A DNA stretch of 64,000 nt from NCBI GenBank assembly GCA_030068145.1, contig JAPJBO010000567.1:85575-149574 (forward strand). Direction: 5' to 3'. The notes beneath the pieces are model-generated. The model did no database searches. It was not told where the DNA came from and worked only from the letters and a program-made list of their open reading frames with translations. The stretch is from Diplonema papillatum (Eukaryota > Euglenozoa > Diplonemea > Diplonemida > Diplonemidae). Shown here piece by piece: positions 43,817 to 54,625 of the stretch. Both the position numbers and the translations under genes were made by a program. How positions within the stretch are numbered: the stretch's first letter is position 1; each line of letters opens with the position of its first letter.

Positions 43817-44170
43817 ATGCCCGCCGTTCATCGTGACGACATTGATCTTTCTACTGTGAAATGGAAGGACGTGGCCGCGGTTGAGTGGCCCACGGAGGAG
43901 GCGAAAGCTGATGAAAGAACAACTTATGTGTTCTATCCCTCATGCGATACCGTGCACGCCGAGGGTGTGCACGCCGAGGGTGCCAATTGTTACCGGTGTG
44001 GTAACAAAGGCGATCAGACCTGCCGGAAGAGCAGGCTGAAAAACAAGCAGGTGGTTGACCGGCTTGGCCTCCCGGAGGCAAAAAACGCTTTGTTCCAATT
44101 TCTTTTTTCAAAAACCCACTTTTTTTCCAGAAAAATGGGTGGTCACTTTTTTTTTTTTTTTTGGGTCTAA
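43817..44170 (+). CDS. Possible small coding exon with a CCHC-like cysteine cluster
   Basis: ATG 43817 opens MPAVHRDDIDLSTVKWKDVA, an acidic N-terminus. A duplicated AEGVHAEG follows, then a cysteine group NCYRCGNKGDQTCRK. After about 44085 the frame runs into a T-rich region and is not convincing (the stop is at 44168-44170), so the true exon probably ends near LGLPEAKNA. The cysteine group lacks the His of a zinc knuckle. Function is unknown. Confidence 0.4.
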   Translation: MPAVHRDDIDLSTVKWKDVAAVEWPTEEAKADERTTYVFYPSCDTVHAEGVHAEGANCYRCGNKGDQTCRKSRLKNKQVVDRLGLPEAKNALFQFLFSKTHFFSRKMGGHFFFFFWV

Positions 44171-45074
44171 ATCCAGGGTATTAGTTTGAAGGCTTCCGGG
44201 ATTTGCAGATTTAGACCGTTACTATGTGGTGGTTTTGGGCGGTGTTTCAGTGCCGTTTTCGCCGATGTACGGCGTCTTGGGGCAGAGCCGACACATCTCC
44301 ACAACTTCGTTCTGCAAAAGAGGGGTCTTCATGGGTCCTTCATGGGTCAATTATGGTCACCCCGTCAGTAATTTCTGCGGGCGTTTTTTCAACGTACACC
44401 AGCCTGGATCAAGCTTTTCGGGGTTTTCCGAATGCTTCTGGGTTCCCTGTGGGGGGATGCGCTCCAAAAACAGTCAAAATCGTGAACAGACAGTCTCGTC
44501 AGGCAGCTGAAGGGGCTGAAGGGGGGCGACCTGGGGACCTATTTTCCTATGATTCTTATGATAATAGGTCCACGGTTTTGGTGTGCACCGCCGTGCTTAC
44601 AACAACATTTACAACACTAAAATCAGTTTACCTCACACCCAGTGAACGTAAAATCCCACTTTCCCCCACTGTTTTTTTCGAAAAATTAGTCTCAAAAAAA
44701 GTGGCCTAAAACAGTGTCCCCACCCCTTTGGGGCGTGTTTATGGCAAATTTTTTGAGATGAAATTTTCGAAAAAACAGTGGGGGAAATTGGGATTTCCCA
44801 CTTTCCCCCACTCCTTTTCCACTTTCCCCCACTCCTTTCCACTTTCCCCCACTCCTTTTTTGGTTTTCTGAAAAGCCTTAAAAAGTGCCCTGAATGACCT
44901 CGGGAGCAGGATTTTTTGTGTTCGTGGTGAGAAAAGTGCCCCCTGTCTCTTGAGTCCAAACTGAAACAGGACGCACCCCCTGCCCCACCCTGGCTTGTCA
45001 GTGAGACCTGGGCACAATGTCAACTCTGGGCCTGGGTGTTCGGTAAAACTGATTCCGTGTGGTAAATAATCGTA
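44171..45074. other. Repeat-rich spacer with TTTCCCCCACT blocks
   Basis: Contains several copies of CCACTTTCCCCCACTCCTTT-type sequence in both orientations (about 44655 and 44800-44862). The text GCAGATTTAGACCGTTAC at 44204 is related to the palindrome at 45719. No gene is recognised. Confidence 0.5.
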
Positions 45075-45387
45075 CCTCACTGGTCTGTGTGGGTGAAATT
45101 GTGTGAAAACTTCACTGGGTTGTGAGTTTTTCTTCTTAAGGTGTCTCGGGGGCCTTGTTTAACGGTCCCTCGGGTGGTGGGAAAGCCTCTCGGCAGGAAA
45201 AAAGGCTGTCCCTCGGGTAGTCCTCCGCGGCGCCCCGCGCCGCTCCGGACTCCCTCGGGACAGCCTTTTTTCCAGCCTCGAGGCCTTTCCCACCCCCTCG
45301 GGACCTCAACAAGGCCCCCTTGACACCGTAAACAAAAACTCACACCCAGTGAGTTTTCAACAATTTCCCCCACTCAGACCAGTGAGG
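45075..45387. mobile_element. Almost fully palindromic foldback MITE flanked by TA
   Basis: The left arm begins CCTCACTGGTCTGTGTGGG and the right arm, inverted, CCTCACTGGTCTGAGTGGG. Pairing continues with small mismatches for about 140 bp per arm to a GC-rich turn near 45230. TA flanks both ends (45073-45074, 45388-45389), as expected for Tc1/mariner-type MITEs. There is no coding capacity. Confidence 0.88.
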
Positions 45388-45889
45388 TAACGTGTATTTT
45401 AGCGTTATTTTTAGCAACATCGCGCCGAAGGCGCGGCGGAAAATTTGGGCAAAAATAACTCCGCCCCCCCTTTATCATGTGGGCAACTCTTAGCTCGTGT
45501 GTGATACTCAACTGTCAAACAGGACCTTGGCCCGGTAATGAAGCACAGTGGCTGCCGACCCGCAGCTGAACGCAATTGAACGGCAGCGCCTGGGTCTCAG
45601 CAGCGGAGGCTCAGCAGCCTTCCAGCACCTTCAGCACACTGCTAACCACACCCCCCGCCTATATTTACTTTGAACACCGTTTTTTGAACATTTCTTTTTT
45701 TTTCCCGGCCAAGTCCGGTTTGCAGATTTAGACCGTCGGTCTAAATCTGCAACAGAAACTAATCCCCTGTCTAAATCCCTCTTACCGAAAAGACACAAGG
45801 TTTTGACCCCCCTTATGAGCTTATCAGGGCTTCCAGTGATCCCAAACAGCACCCTTTTTTGGGCTGAACGCACTGCAGTGGCGCGCAAT
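45388..45889. other. Spacer with a perfect palindrome at 45719-45747
   Basis: GCAGATTTAGACCG is followed directly by its near-exact inverse (CGGTCTAAATCTGC) with a 1-nt centre. Its half site also occurs at 44204. The rest holds no gene. Confidence 0.6.
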
Positions 45890-46370
45890 GCCAGTGATTA
45901 GCGAACACAACTCAAACGGATGCCTGTTCTCGTTTTCGCAACAGGGAGCTACAAACGCACCAGGAGCCGGAGAGCACACGAGGCAAGGGAAAACAAAGGA
46001 AAAAAAATGGCAAGCATGGCAACCCCGCAAGAACCTGGAAAATCCCCGGAAAACACGACTCAAACGGATGCCTGTTCTCTTTTTCGCAACAAGGAGCTAC
46101 AACATAAGGGAATTTACCCAAGAAAAAATCATGAAACCCGGCAAACCCCCGGAATATCCCTGGAAAACACGACTCAAACGGATGCCTGTTCTCTTTTTCG
46201 CAACAGGGAGCTACAACACACCAGGAGCCGAAGCACACGAAGCAAGGGAAAACAAAGGGGAAAAATGGCAAGCATGGCAACCCCGCAAGAACCTATAAAA
46301 TCCCCGGAAAACACGACTCAAACGGATGCCTGTTCTCTTTTTCGCAATAGGAAGCTACGACACACCAGGA
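45890..46370 (+). repeat. Four irregular tandem copies (104-158 bp)
   Basis: Each copy contains ACTCAAACGGATGCCTGTTC at about 45910, 46067, 46171 and 46316. The copies differ by an internal segment (CAAGCATGGCAACCCCGCAA) that is missing from one. Confidence 0.88.
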
Positions 46371-46580
46371 GCCGGGTCCTCAGCCCTGGGTCCTAGGCCC
46401 TGGATCCCCTGCTGGTGGTAAGTAGGTGGGTGTGGGTCCTCAGCCCTGGGTCCTAGGCCCTGGGTCCCCTGCTGGTGGTAGGTAGGTGTGGGTCCTCAGC
46501 CCTGGTCCTATGCCCTGGATCCCCTGCTAGGTGGGTGGGTCCTCAGCCCTGGGTCCTAGGCCTTGGATCCCCTGCTGGCG
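46371..46580 (+). repeat. Four tandem copies of a ~50-60-bp GGGTCCTCAGCCCTGG unit
   Basis: Copies at about 46375, 46434, 46491 and 46528 of GGTCCTCAGCCCTGGGTCCT followed by a CCCTGCTGG block. Length varies at GGTAGGTAGGTG. The stretch 46580-47065 holds nothing recognisable. Confidence 0.88.
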
Positions 46581-47065
46581 GGGTCGATCTCGGGGTCGCT
46601 GGCTGGTCGCTGGTTGTTCCAAATCCTCCCCTTCCAACATTGCACTTGTGCAGGTCGACAAAGCAGCTGCAAAATTTTGAAACCGTGTCGTGCTGGTCCA
46701 GCCCGAAACGTAGTTAGCTAGGAAAGAGAGACATTTTGGGTCAGGTGCCATTCCCGGGTTTGCGGGTTTGCGGACACCGGACAGCATTCGGAGCATTTTA
46801 AAGTCCAGTTGGCGGCCGTTTCTTCAACCTGCATCGATCTAGGGGAAGTTTTCCGAGACATTCTGGATGTCTTTTGGGTACCCCGTAGGGTTGGGTGCTG
46901 ATCGGCTTGTTTTGGCTGTTTTTTTCAGTTCCTGAAGGATTTCCCCGGGGTACATTGCACTGTGGAGGTGATTCCTCCTCGTTTTTGCATTCCTCGGCCA
47001 TTTTTGGAGCCTAAAACGAGCATCCGACCACTTTCTGGATTTTCGGAGCATTTCGGGGCCATCTG

Positions 47066-47720
47066 GGTGATTGGTTTCCGGTTTGTCCTGCCAGGTCTCG
47101 GCTTCGACTGAGGAGGTCGTAGGCGACCGAGCCGCCCGTTCAACCATAACCCGTGCTCTTAGCGGCACCCCGACTCAGCCGTCGCCCCCTCGGCCCTCGC
47201 CTCGCGGCGGTACCGGGTGCTCACGACCACCGACCGGACTGAAAAATGAGAAACGCGACCTTTTCTAACAAGCTTCAAACTCAAGTCCCGAACGATAGTC
47301 TGGGACAAGCTGTCGTCAGGAAAAGTCTCCGTGTGTGAACTTGCTCTCTGAAAGAAGAAGAAAAAACGACGTGAATTGCCGACGTCGCAAACAACGGGGC
47401 CACCTGGGTGGTTGGTTTCCGGTTTGTGCTGCCAGGTCTCGGCTTCGACTGAGGAGGTCGTAAGCGACCGAGCCGCCCGTTCAACCATAGCCCGTGCTGC
47501 TAGTGGCACCCCGACGCAGCCGTCGCCCCCTCGGCCCTCGCCTCGCGGCGGTACCGGGTGCTCACGACCACCGACCGGACTGAAAAATGAGAAACGCGAC
47601 CTTTCTAACAAGCTTCAAACTCAAGTAGTCTGGGACAAGCTCTCGTCAGGAAAAGTCTCCGTGTGTGAACTTGCTCTCTGAAAGAAGAAGAAAAAACGAC
47701 GTGAATTGCCGACAGCACAA
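47066..47720 (+). pseudogene. Two tandem copies of a gene E 3'-end fragment with flank
   Basis: 47066-47390 and 47404-47720 are about 95% alike. Each contains TCGCGGCGGTACCGGGTGCT and ACCACCGACCGGACTGAAAA, matching gene E at about 49690-49745, then a flank with CAAGCTTCAAACTCAAGT, CGTCAGGAAAAGTCTC and CGACGTGAATTGCCGAC. Confidence 0.85.
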
Positions 47721-48600
47721 ACAAAGAAAGGCACCACAAATAGTCAAACGAAAGCTCGAGACCCACCAATCTAACGACGAAGACGAAGGCAGCGACGGCG
47801 ACAGCGAAGAAGCGGAGGAGGCGGCGGCCCGTCGGCGCACGCCGCCGCCGCGGGCACTCCCCGCTCGTCGCATCTTCATTTTGAAGCGATCCCTAATCAA
47901 CGTGGTAGAAATGGATAAGCGTGAACTCCTTCTACTTCAGTTTGTTCTTCATTTTGAAGCGAGCCCTAATCAATGTGGTAGAGTGCAATTCCTACTACAA
48001 GTGTGCCACTAAAAAGAAGGCAAAATCGACTGCCTTCGGGTGGGCTAGTCTGACGCTCGCTGTCGAGAAAAGACAGAAAAATGGAAATGGACTGCCCTCC
48101 ACCGACGGCAGCTGCGACATCCTGCCCGTCGACGGGCCCTGCGACGGCAGCACGACGCTGTCGGACCGCACCCGGATGCAGCGCGTCACCCCCTCAGCCT
48201 CGCAGCGGTACCGGGTGCCGACCGGACTGAAAAATGAGAAAACTGAAAAATGAGGTTGATTGTCGGCAACACCATGAGAAGCATCACCTTTTTCAACAAC
48301 TTTTACACTCATTCAAGCCCCGGGCTAGCCCGACACTACCTGTCGTCAAAAGTCTAAGTGAACTTGAATAAAAAAACGACGTAAATTGCCGATAGCACTC
48401 ACACAAGAAAGGTTCCACAGCTAATCGAACAAAAGGTCGAACCACACCAATCCGTCTGCTCATACGGGATCGTCAGAAGAAAGGAACGAAAGTGGGAACC
48501 GAAAGGGCGATAGCGAGTTCCATTGGCAGGGGCGCTGCGGCGATGCGGCAGGCCGCGGCAAGCATGACGACGCGACGGAAAAATGAGAAAACTGAAAAAC
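47721..48600 (+). pseudogene. Further gene E fragments out of order
   Basis: 47775-47875 resembles the acidic middle of gene E (GACGAAGACGAAGGCAGCGA, then the CGCTCGTCGC region near 49561). 48090-48240 matches the 3' half (CCGACGGCAGCTGCGACATC onward) and ends in GACTGAAAAATGAG. 48500-48600 matches the start (GCGATAGCGAGTTCCATTGG, then the GGCAAGCATGACGACG region) and jumps to GAAAAATGAGAAAACTG. All are frame-broken pieces upstream of the intact copy. Confidence 0.82.
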
Positions 48601-48702
48601 GTGGGGGGCCCACTACACTCTAACGGTTGATCGTAGGAATGTTCCAGCGTAACGACCAAACAGCAGGTCATTGGGGTTTTAGCACCACAAAGTCTAAAAT
48701 TG

Positions 48703-48893
48703 GAAGGAATGTACTTGGTGTCGGTCACAAACAGTCCCGGACATGGCTAGCCATAACCCAGAACGAAAGCGTGCGCCAAATATACAACCCGTAACCATAT
48801 TGCCCTTTCCTGCTCTAAGAGAGCCCATTCATGAATGGTCACACGGAGACCCTAAACCCCCGGAATTTCAAGCGAACTTTAACTCTAAAAATG
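48703..48893 (+). repeat. Dispersed repeat family R3, copy with motif M2
   Basis: Runs from GGAATGTACTTGGTGTCGGT to AGCGAACTTTAACTCTAAAA, with M2 at 48841-48890. An inverted copy lies at 54403-54597 just after the channel exon, and a diverged copy at 57710-57910. Confidence 0.88.
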
Positions 48894-49055
48894 AGGTGCA
48901 ACACAATGAGAAACGTCACCGTTTTCAACAAGTTTTACCTCTCATGCAAGTCCCGAACGATAGTCTGGGGTGACACGTGGGGTGTCGTCAGGAAAAGTGT
49001 AGCACTCTGAGAAAGAAGAAAGCATGAACACAAGAAAGGCTCCAGAACTAATTAA

Positions 49056-49105
49056 ACAAAAGGTCGAAACACACCGGCTGCCCATACGGGATCGTGGGAA
49101 ACAAA
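49056..49105 (+). promoter_or_regulatory. Recurrent upstream motif M1 (before gene E)
   Basis: GGTCGAAACACACCGGCTGC, then CCATACGGGATCGTGGGAAA. It is preceded by AAGAAAGGCTCCAGAAC, which also precedes the motif copy at 48431. It lies about 99 bp before the ATG of gene E. Confidence 0.45.
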
Positions 49106-49203
49106 AAAGAAGAAAAAAAAGGAACGAAAGTGGGGACCGAAAGGGCGATAGCGAGTTCCATTGGCACGGGCGCCGCCCGCGCCTTTTCCGAGGCGCTGCG
49201 GCG

Positions 49204-49791
49204 ATGCGGCGGCGGGGCCGCGGCAAGCATGACGACGCTGCCAGCGATTCGACGGGGTCAGTGGGGTCGAACGAGTCGATGACGATCGACAAGAAGGCGC
49301 GGAAGTACGGGGCGCGCGGGATGAAGCTGGGGCGGACGAAGGTGACGACCCGAGTTGACAACGTGCGGGACACGAAGGACCTCACCTACGGCGACGTCGA
49401 CGACACGTGGGAGTGGACCAACGAGGCGGCGCAGTACTGCGAGCCGGACAACGAAGAAGACGAAGACAGCGACGAAGACGGCGACAGCGAAGAAACGGAA
49501 GAAGACGAAGAAGACGGAGACGGAGGGGGCGGCGGCCCGCCGGCGCACGCCGGCTCTCTCCGCTCGTCGCTGCCCTCCGCCGACAGCAGCTGCGACATCC
49601 TGCCCATCGACGGGCCCTGCGACGGCAGCACGACGCTGTCGGACCGCACCACGACGCAGGTGTCGTCGCAGCGGGTCGCACACACCCCGGCCGCCGTCGC
49701 CTCGCAGCGGTACCGGGTGCTCAAGACCACCGACCGGACCGAAAAACGTGACGCCGGCCAAGTCAAGAAGTACGTCGTGGTCAACAGGTAA
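49204..49791 (+). CDS. Gene E: acidic, low-complexity protein of unknown function
   Basis: I choose ATG 49204 (MRRRGRGKHDDAAS) because GC3-rich coding character begins near there. The frame is open from 49024, so an earlier ATG or an upstream exon is possible. About 195 residues follow: an N-terminal SNESMTIDKKARKYGARGMK stretch, a globular-looking part (LTYGDVDDTWEWTNEAAQYC), an acidic run of Glu/Asp with Ser (about 80-105), a Gly/Pro linker, DSSCDILPIDGPCDGSTTLS, and a basic end KKYVVVNR before TAA at 49789-49791. There is no recognised domain. High acidity suggests a nuclear or chromatin role, but this is only a guess. At least five fragment copies precede it within 2.1 kb. Confidence 0.6.
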   Translation: MRRRGRGKHDDAASDSTGSVGSNESMTIDKKARKYGARGMKLGRTKVTTRVDNVRDTKDLTYGDVDDTWEWTNEAAQYCEPDNEEDEDSDEDGDSEETEEDEEDGDGGGGGPPAHAGSLRSSLPSADSSCDILPIDGPCDGSTTLSDRTTTQVSSQRVAHTPAAVASQRYRVLKTTDRTEKRDAGQVKKYVVVNR

Positions 49792-51149
49792 CTAAAGGGT
49801 TCTCTTCTCCTTCTCTTACTCCAGCAAAAAAATAATAATCAAAGTGGCGATAGTCTGAATCTGCTCACTTTCGGGACTGCCTGCAGTTTACTGAGGGAAT
49901 CGGCACATCGAATTGTCGTCAGTGCTCGTAACCAATCCGGACCACTCCGACAATCAGCAGCAGGCAAGGAGGAATGCTTTGTGCACTTCACTCGGTGACG
50001 ATCTTGACGAATTCAATGTTGTGAATTTGATGCATTAGTCTGATTGTCAGGTCTTCGACTACCCTTAGCAACGCACAATTCAATGAAATGAACGCGAACG
50101 GCAGAAAACTAAACGAATTGCACTTACGATGGGGTAACCCCCCGAGATAGCCGCTGAATGGTGAGAGAAACAGGCTATCCCAGGAGGTCACACCACCAAA
50201 CTCCGATTCCTTTGGAATCCGGTGCCCAACACCTTCCTAGTGAGTGGTTCATTACGCGCTTAGCTCCCGCGATGAATCGACAATATCGGGTCGGTTCCTC
50301 TCAGAGCGCACCGTGTCATGTTCCCGGCGCTTGTTACCTTGTGGCTCGTCGGTCTCGGGCGGTCGTTTCGTGCCACCTCTCTTCGTTGCAGGGACCAACT
50401 ACAATCGTTTCAGGTTAGTGTGAGTTTGATCAACGTCACATCAAAGCAGCCCTTTCAAAGATCCCCGGCCACAGTCAACACCGCGTGGGTGCGGGCTTTT
50501 GAGATTAGTCTTGCCAAGTGGAATAATGTTCAACTGGACTACAGCTGGAACGGGTAAAGGGGGTTGGTCGAACAATAACACCTGTGTTATTATTCGATTA
50601 GTCGAATAATAAAAAGTTCCGGGTAGCCGAACAGTAGCAGGATCAAATACTAAAAAAGTTCCGGGTAGCCGAACAGTAGCAGGATCAAATAGTGGTAGTG
50701 TGTTTAGACAACCAGACGTGTGTCAAAATAACTACGACCCCCCCCCCAGCATCAAACATGCATGAGAGGCAGTGTCCTGCCTAAACATTAAACTAAGATT
50801 CCCCCCCCTTTACATGACTCAGGCCGATGCGCGCTACATGGCAACCCCTGCTCAACATGTATGCACGCGGGGGGCTCAGGGCCACCTTCATTGCGAATGT
50901 GTTCGTGGTGTCGGCCGCAGTAGTCTTTTTCGGCTAGCCAAAGAGAGTAAAAGAGTGAACGAGTACGTACAGTAGTGAGTAGAGAAGAGAACGAGTGCAA
51001 AAGAACGGACGTCACGGACTACCAGACCAGCGGAGATCACCGCAAAAAGATTTCTTACCTTTTCCTTATCCCTCAAAACCAGCACCAATAACAACGACCC
51101 CCCTTTGAATGACATCATTCAAACGGGTAAAACCTGAGGCACCCGAGGG
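49792..51149. other. Spacer with a short direct repeat
   Basis: Holds AAGTTCCGGGTAGCCGAACA twice (about 50612 and 50656), a CAATAACACCTGTGTTATT inverted repeat (50573-50591), and text related to the 7180-7490 element at 50521-50560. No gene is recognised. Confidence 0.5.
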
Positions 51150-51552
51150 CAGTGATGTTATCAAACGTTTGCAAACGTACGTTTGACGAGACTTGTCAAA
51201 CGCAAACGTTTGACAAACGTGCAAACATGACGTTTGCCAATCGATGGACCGGGTCTGTGTACACAGTACACGACCCTTGATAGCAATTGTCCACGTGGCT
51301 GCAGGCGGACACGAGCACAGGGAGATACAGGGAGATACTAGCCTTCAGCAAGTGTTCCCTCCCACTTTCTGGGGCCCCGGACATGAAGATCTTGCCCTTG
51401 TGGCTCGAGTGTTCACAAGCCAACCCCACACTCGGATCCCCACTGCAGGCGCAGCCAGCGCCTCACTCACGTTTGATACACGTTTGACATGAATCTTGCA
51501 AACGCAAACGTTTGTCAAACGTTCAAACGCTCAACGTTTGCCATGATCACTG
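51150..51552. mobile_element. hAT-type MITE inserted in the G-rich minisatellite
   Basis: The left end is CAGTGATGTTATCAAACG and the right end, inverted, is CAGTGATCATGGCAAACG. Both are flanked by the 8-bp direct repeat CCCGAGGG (51142-51149 and 51553-51560). An 8-bp target duplication and CAGTG termini are typical of hAT elements. Subterminal regions contain many CAAACG/CGTTTG motifs, likely transposase-binding sites. The interior codes for nothing recognisable. Confidence 0.9.
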
Positions 51553-52580
51553 CCCGAGGGGGGGGTATAGTCACCCGAGTGGCTCCACCAGTGGTGACCC
51601 TGCAGCCTATCCTGTGCCAGCGGCATCAAGGGATCGCGGGTAAAACCTGAGGCACCCGAGGGGGGGGGTATAGTCACCCGAGTGGCTCCACCAGTGGTGA
51701 CCCTGCAGCCTATCCTGCGCCAGCGGCATCAAGGGATCGCGGGTAAAACCTGAGGCACCCGAGGGGGGGGTATAGTCACCCGAGTGGCTCCACCAGTGGT
51801 GACCCTGCAGCCTATCCTGTGCCAGCGGCATCAAGGGATCGCGGGTAAAACCTGAGGCACCCGAGGGGGGGGGCGGTATAGTCACCCGAGTGGCTCCACC
51901 AGTGGTGACCCTGCAGCCTATCCTGCGCCAGCGGCATCAAGGGATCGCGGGTAAAACCTGAGGCACCCGAGGGGGGGGGCGGTATAGTCACCCGAGTGGC
52001 TCCACCAGTGGTGACCCTGCAGCCTATCCTGTGCCAGCGGCATCAAGGGATCGCGGGTAAAACCTGAGGCACCCGAGGGGGGGGGGGTATAGTCACCCGA
52101 GTGGCTCCACCAGTGGTGACCCTGCAGCCTATCCTGCGCCAGCGGCATCAAGGGATCGCGGGTAAAACCTGAGGCACCCGAGGGGGGGGTATAGTCACCC
52201 GAGTGGCTCCACCAGTGGTGATCCTGCAGCCTATCCTGTGCCAGCGGCATCAAGGGATCGCGGGTAAAACCTGAGGCACCCGAGGGGGGGGGCGGTATAG
52301 TCACCCGAGTGGCTCCACCAGTGGTGACCCTGCAGCCTATCCTGCGCCAGCGGCATCAAGGGATCGCGGGTAAAACCTGAGGCACCCGAGGGGGGGGGCG
52401 GTATAGTCACCCGAGTGGCTCCACCAGTGGTGACCCTGCAGCCTATCCTGTGCCAGCGGCATCAAGGGATCGCGGGTAAAACCTGAGGCACCCGAGGGGG
52501 GGGGTATAGTCACCCGAGTGGCTCCACCAGTGGTGATCCTGCAGCCTATCCTGTGTCAGCGGCATCAAGGGGTCGCGGGT
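51553..52580. repeat. G-rich minisatellite, about ten copies of 102-106 bp
   Basis: TATAGTCACCCGAGTGGCTC recurs at 51566, 51669, 51771, 51877, 51983, 52088, 52190, 52296, 52402 and 52505. Length differences lie in the G run (8-11 G, with or without CG). The text CGCGGGTAAAACCTGAGGCA in each unit and the right flank (52580-52660) are related to the MITE-like element at 7180-7490. Confidence 0.96.
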
Positions 52581-52767
52581 AAATTCTGGGACACCCAGGA
52601 CCATCTCGGGGGGTGTGTCTCAGGTTTTACCCGGCTCAAAGTTAATGGAGTTACGGTGATTGTTGTACTGAAACACATAACACCGTTGCTCCCAGCTGCA
52701 CACCTCAGCCAACGCCGAACCAAAAACGCTTCCTATCTACTACAGTTTGTATACGACGCTCGGGAAC

Positions 52768-54372
52768 ATGTTTCCAGTGATCCGACCTTACGGCACGTTC
52801 CACCGGCACTGGGAGTTGGTCGTTTACGTGCTCTGCGGCTACTATTGGTGGTCGGTGCTCTTCTTCGTGTTTTTCCCGCCGAGCGACGAGATGGGCGCCG
52901 TGCTGGTGCTCGACGTGTCCGCGCTGCTGGTGCACGTCGTCGATGTCTTCATCGAGTTGAACACGGCCCTGGTCCTGGACACGCAGGGTCGCCCTGTGAT
53001 CGACAAGAGGGTGATCGCTAAGAATTACGCCACGAACGGCCGCTTCGTCATCGACGTGCTGTCGATCCTGCCCCTCGACTTCATGCTCTGGCGGATCACG
53101 CGGAACCGGCAGCACTGGGCCATCTCCCGGTGCAACTACCTCATCTACACCCTGAAACTCCGCAACTCGCTCGTGACCAAGGACAGCAACCTGACGCCGG
53201 CGCTCGTGCAGTTCTACTTCTTCGCGGTTCCCGTGCTGAAGACGGTCGCGAAGATCCTCGCGGTCGCGCACGTGTGCATCGTGCTGCGGATGACGTTTCA
53301 CACGAGTGAAACCGACGAGGCCCGCGGGCACTCGTGCGGCATTCCGTACTCGACTTTTTACGACGTGTGCTTCGAAGGGCTGCTGGAAAGGTATTTTGGG
53401 GCTGCGTTGTACGGGTGGAGTGTGCTGACGTCGCAGGGGGGGACGAACATCACGTTGAAGGGGTACGTGTTCTGCGCGCTGCTCATGTGCCTCTGCCCGC
53501 TGCTGCAGGGGCATGTGATGGCGAAGATGTCACAGATCGTAATGGCGATGAACATCGAAGAGCGCAACCTCGCGTACATGCGCGAGTGCATGGCGACCAT
53601 GAACCACTTCCGCGTCCCAGACCACCTGCAAACCGAAGTCCTGTCCTTCAGCTACCATTCGCTCAGCCAGTTCTCCGCTGCCGCCCTCCAGCAATCCCTC
53701 AATACCCTTCCCGCGCCGATCGTGCGCGAGGTGCTGCTCTATATAAAAGTCCGTGTGATCCAAGGCGTCCCGATGTTCCACGGTCTCGACCCTGCGTGCA
53801 CCATCGCCCTGGGCAACTGCCTGATCTCCCGCAGCGCGGAGCCGGGGGAAAAACTCATCGAGTTCGGGGCGATCGGGGAGGAAGTGTATTTCTTGATGTA
53901 CGGCCACGCCGACATCCTGGTCCCGATGGGCGGGGGCGCGTGGATGAGCGTCGCGATTTTATCGAGGGGCGAGTTGTTCGGAGAGGTGGCGCTGCTGAAG
54001 CCTCGCTGCCCGCGCACAGCTACCGTGCAAGCCCTGCAGTTCTGCGACTTGTTCGTCCTCACGACGGTCGACTTCCTTGCGGTGCAGGACAACTTCGGCC
54101 AGCTCCAAGACCGAATGGCGACCGAGGCGCGGCACCGTGGCATCCTCGTCGACCCAGCACCGGCCGCGGAGCAGGCGCTGGTGACGCAGTCGACAACCGA
54201 ACTGTCGGCTGCTACCTCAGCGTCCCAGCAGCCTCACGAGGACCAGCCGGCGACGAACGTGGCGCCGCCCATCGCGTGCGAAGCGCAGCCGTCGGCGGTG
54301 TCCCTCGATGAGCCGGACATCCGCAGAAGCTTGGCCGGGCTCGGCGTGGAGAGGATGATGGACAACGACAAG
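52768..54372 (+). CDS. Cyclic-nucleotide-binding ion channel, first recognisable exon
   Basis: The frame is open from 52681 and the first ATG is at 52768, so an upstream exon is possible (an acceptor-like CCTCAG ends at 52708). The layout is that of the KCNH/HCN/CNG superfamily: FPVIRPYGTFHRHWEL before S1 (residues about 15-37), S2 with DVFIELNTAL (58-68), S3 RFVIDVLSILPLD (92-104), a weakly charged S4, S5 near 150-175, a pore helix (FGAALYGWSVL, 210-220), S6, a C-linker, and a cyclic-nucleotide-binding domain (about 340-445). The binding cassette GELFGEVALLKPRCPRTATV (401-420) keeps the Glu and Arg that contact the nucleotide. The selectivity filter reads TSQGGTN instead of T(V/I)GYGD, so ion selectivity cannot be assumed. 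A good donor (GACAAG then GTATGG) ends the exon at 54372 in phase 0; sequence beyond it is repeat R3. Confidence 0.92.
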
Positions 54373-54625
54373 GTATGGGTTTCATCGCCGCGGCGGGGTG
54401 GGGGTCTTTTTAGAGTTAAAGTTCGCTTGAAATTCCGGGGTTTTAGGGTCTCCGTGTGACCGTTCATGATAATGGGTTCTCTTAGAGCAAGAAAGGGCTA
54501 TATGGTTACGGGTTGTATATTTAGTGCACGCTTTCGTTGTGGGTTATGGCTACCCATGTCCGGGACTGTTTGTGACCAACACCAAGTACATTCCTTCGTG
54601 GAGTGTAGTCTTGGGTGTAGTCTTT

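Noticed and set aside
53334-54311. 325-codon ORF within the channel exon in another frame
   Set aside because: Arg/Ala/Pro-rich shadow; the channel frame contains clear family motifs.
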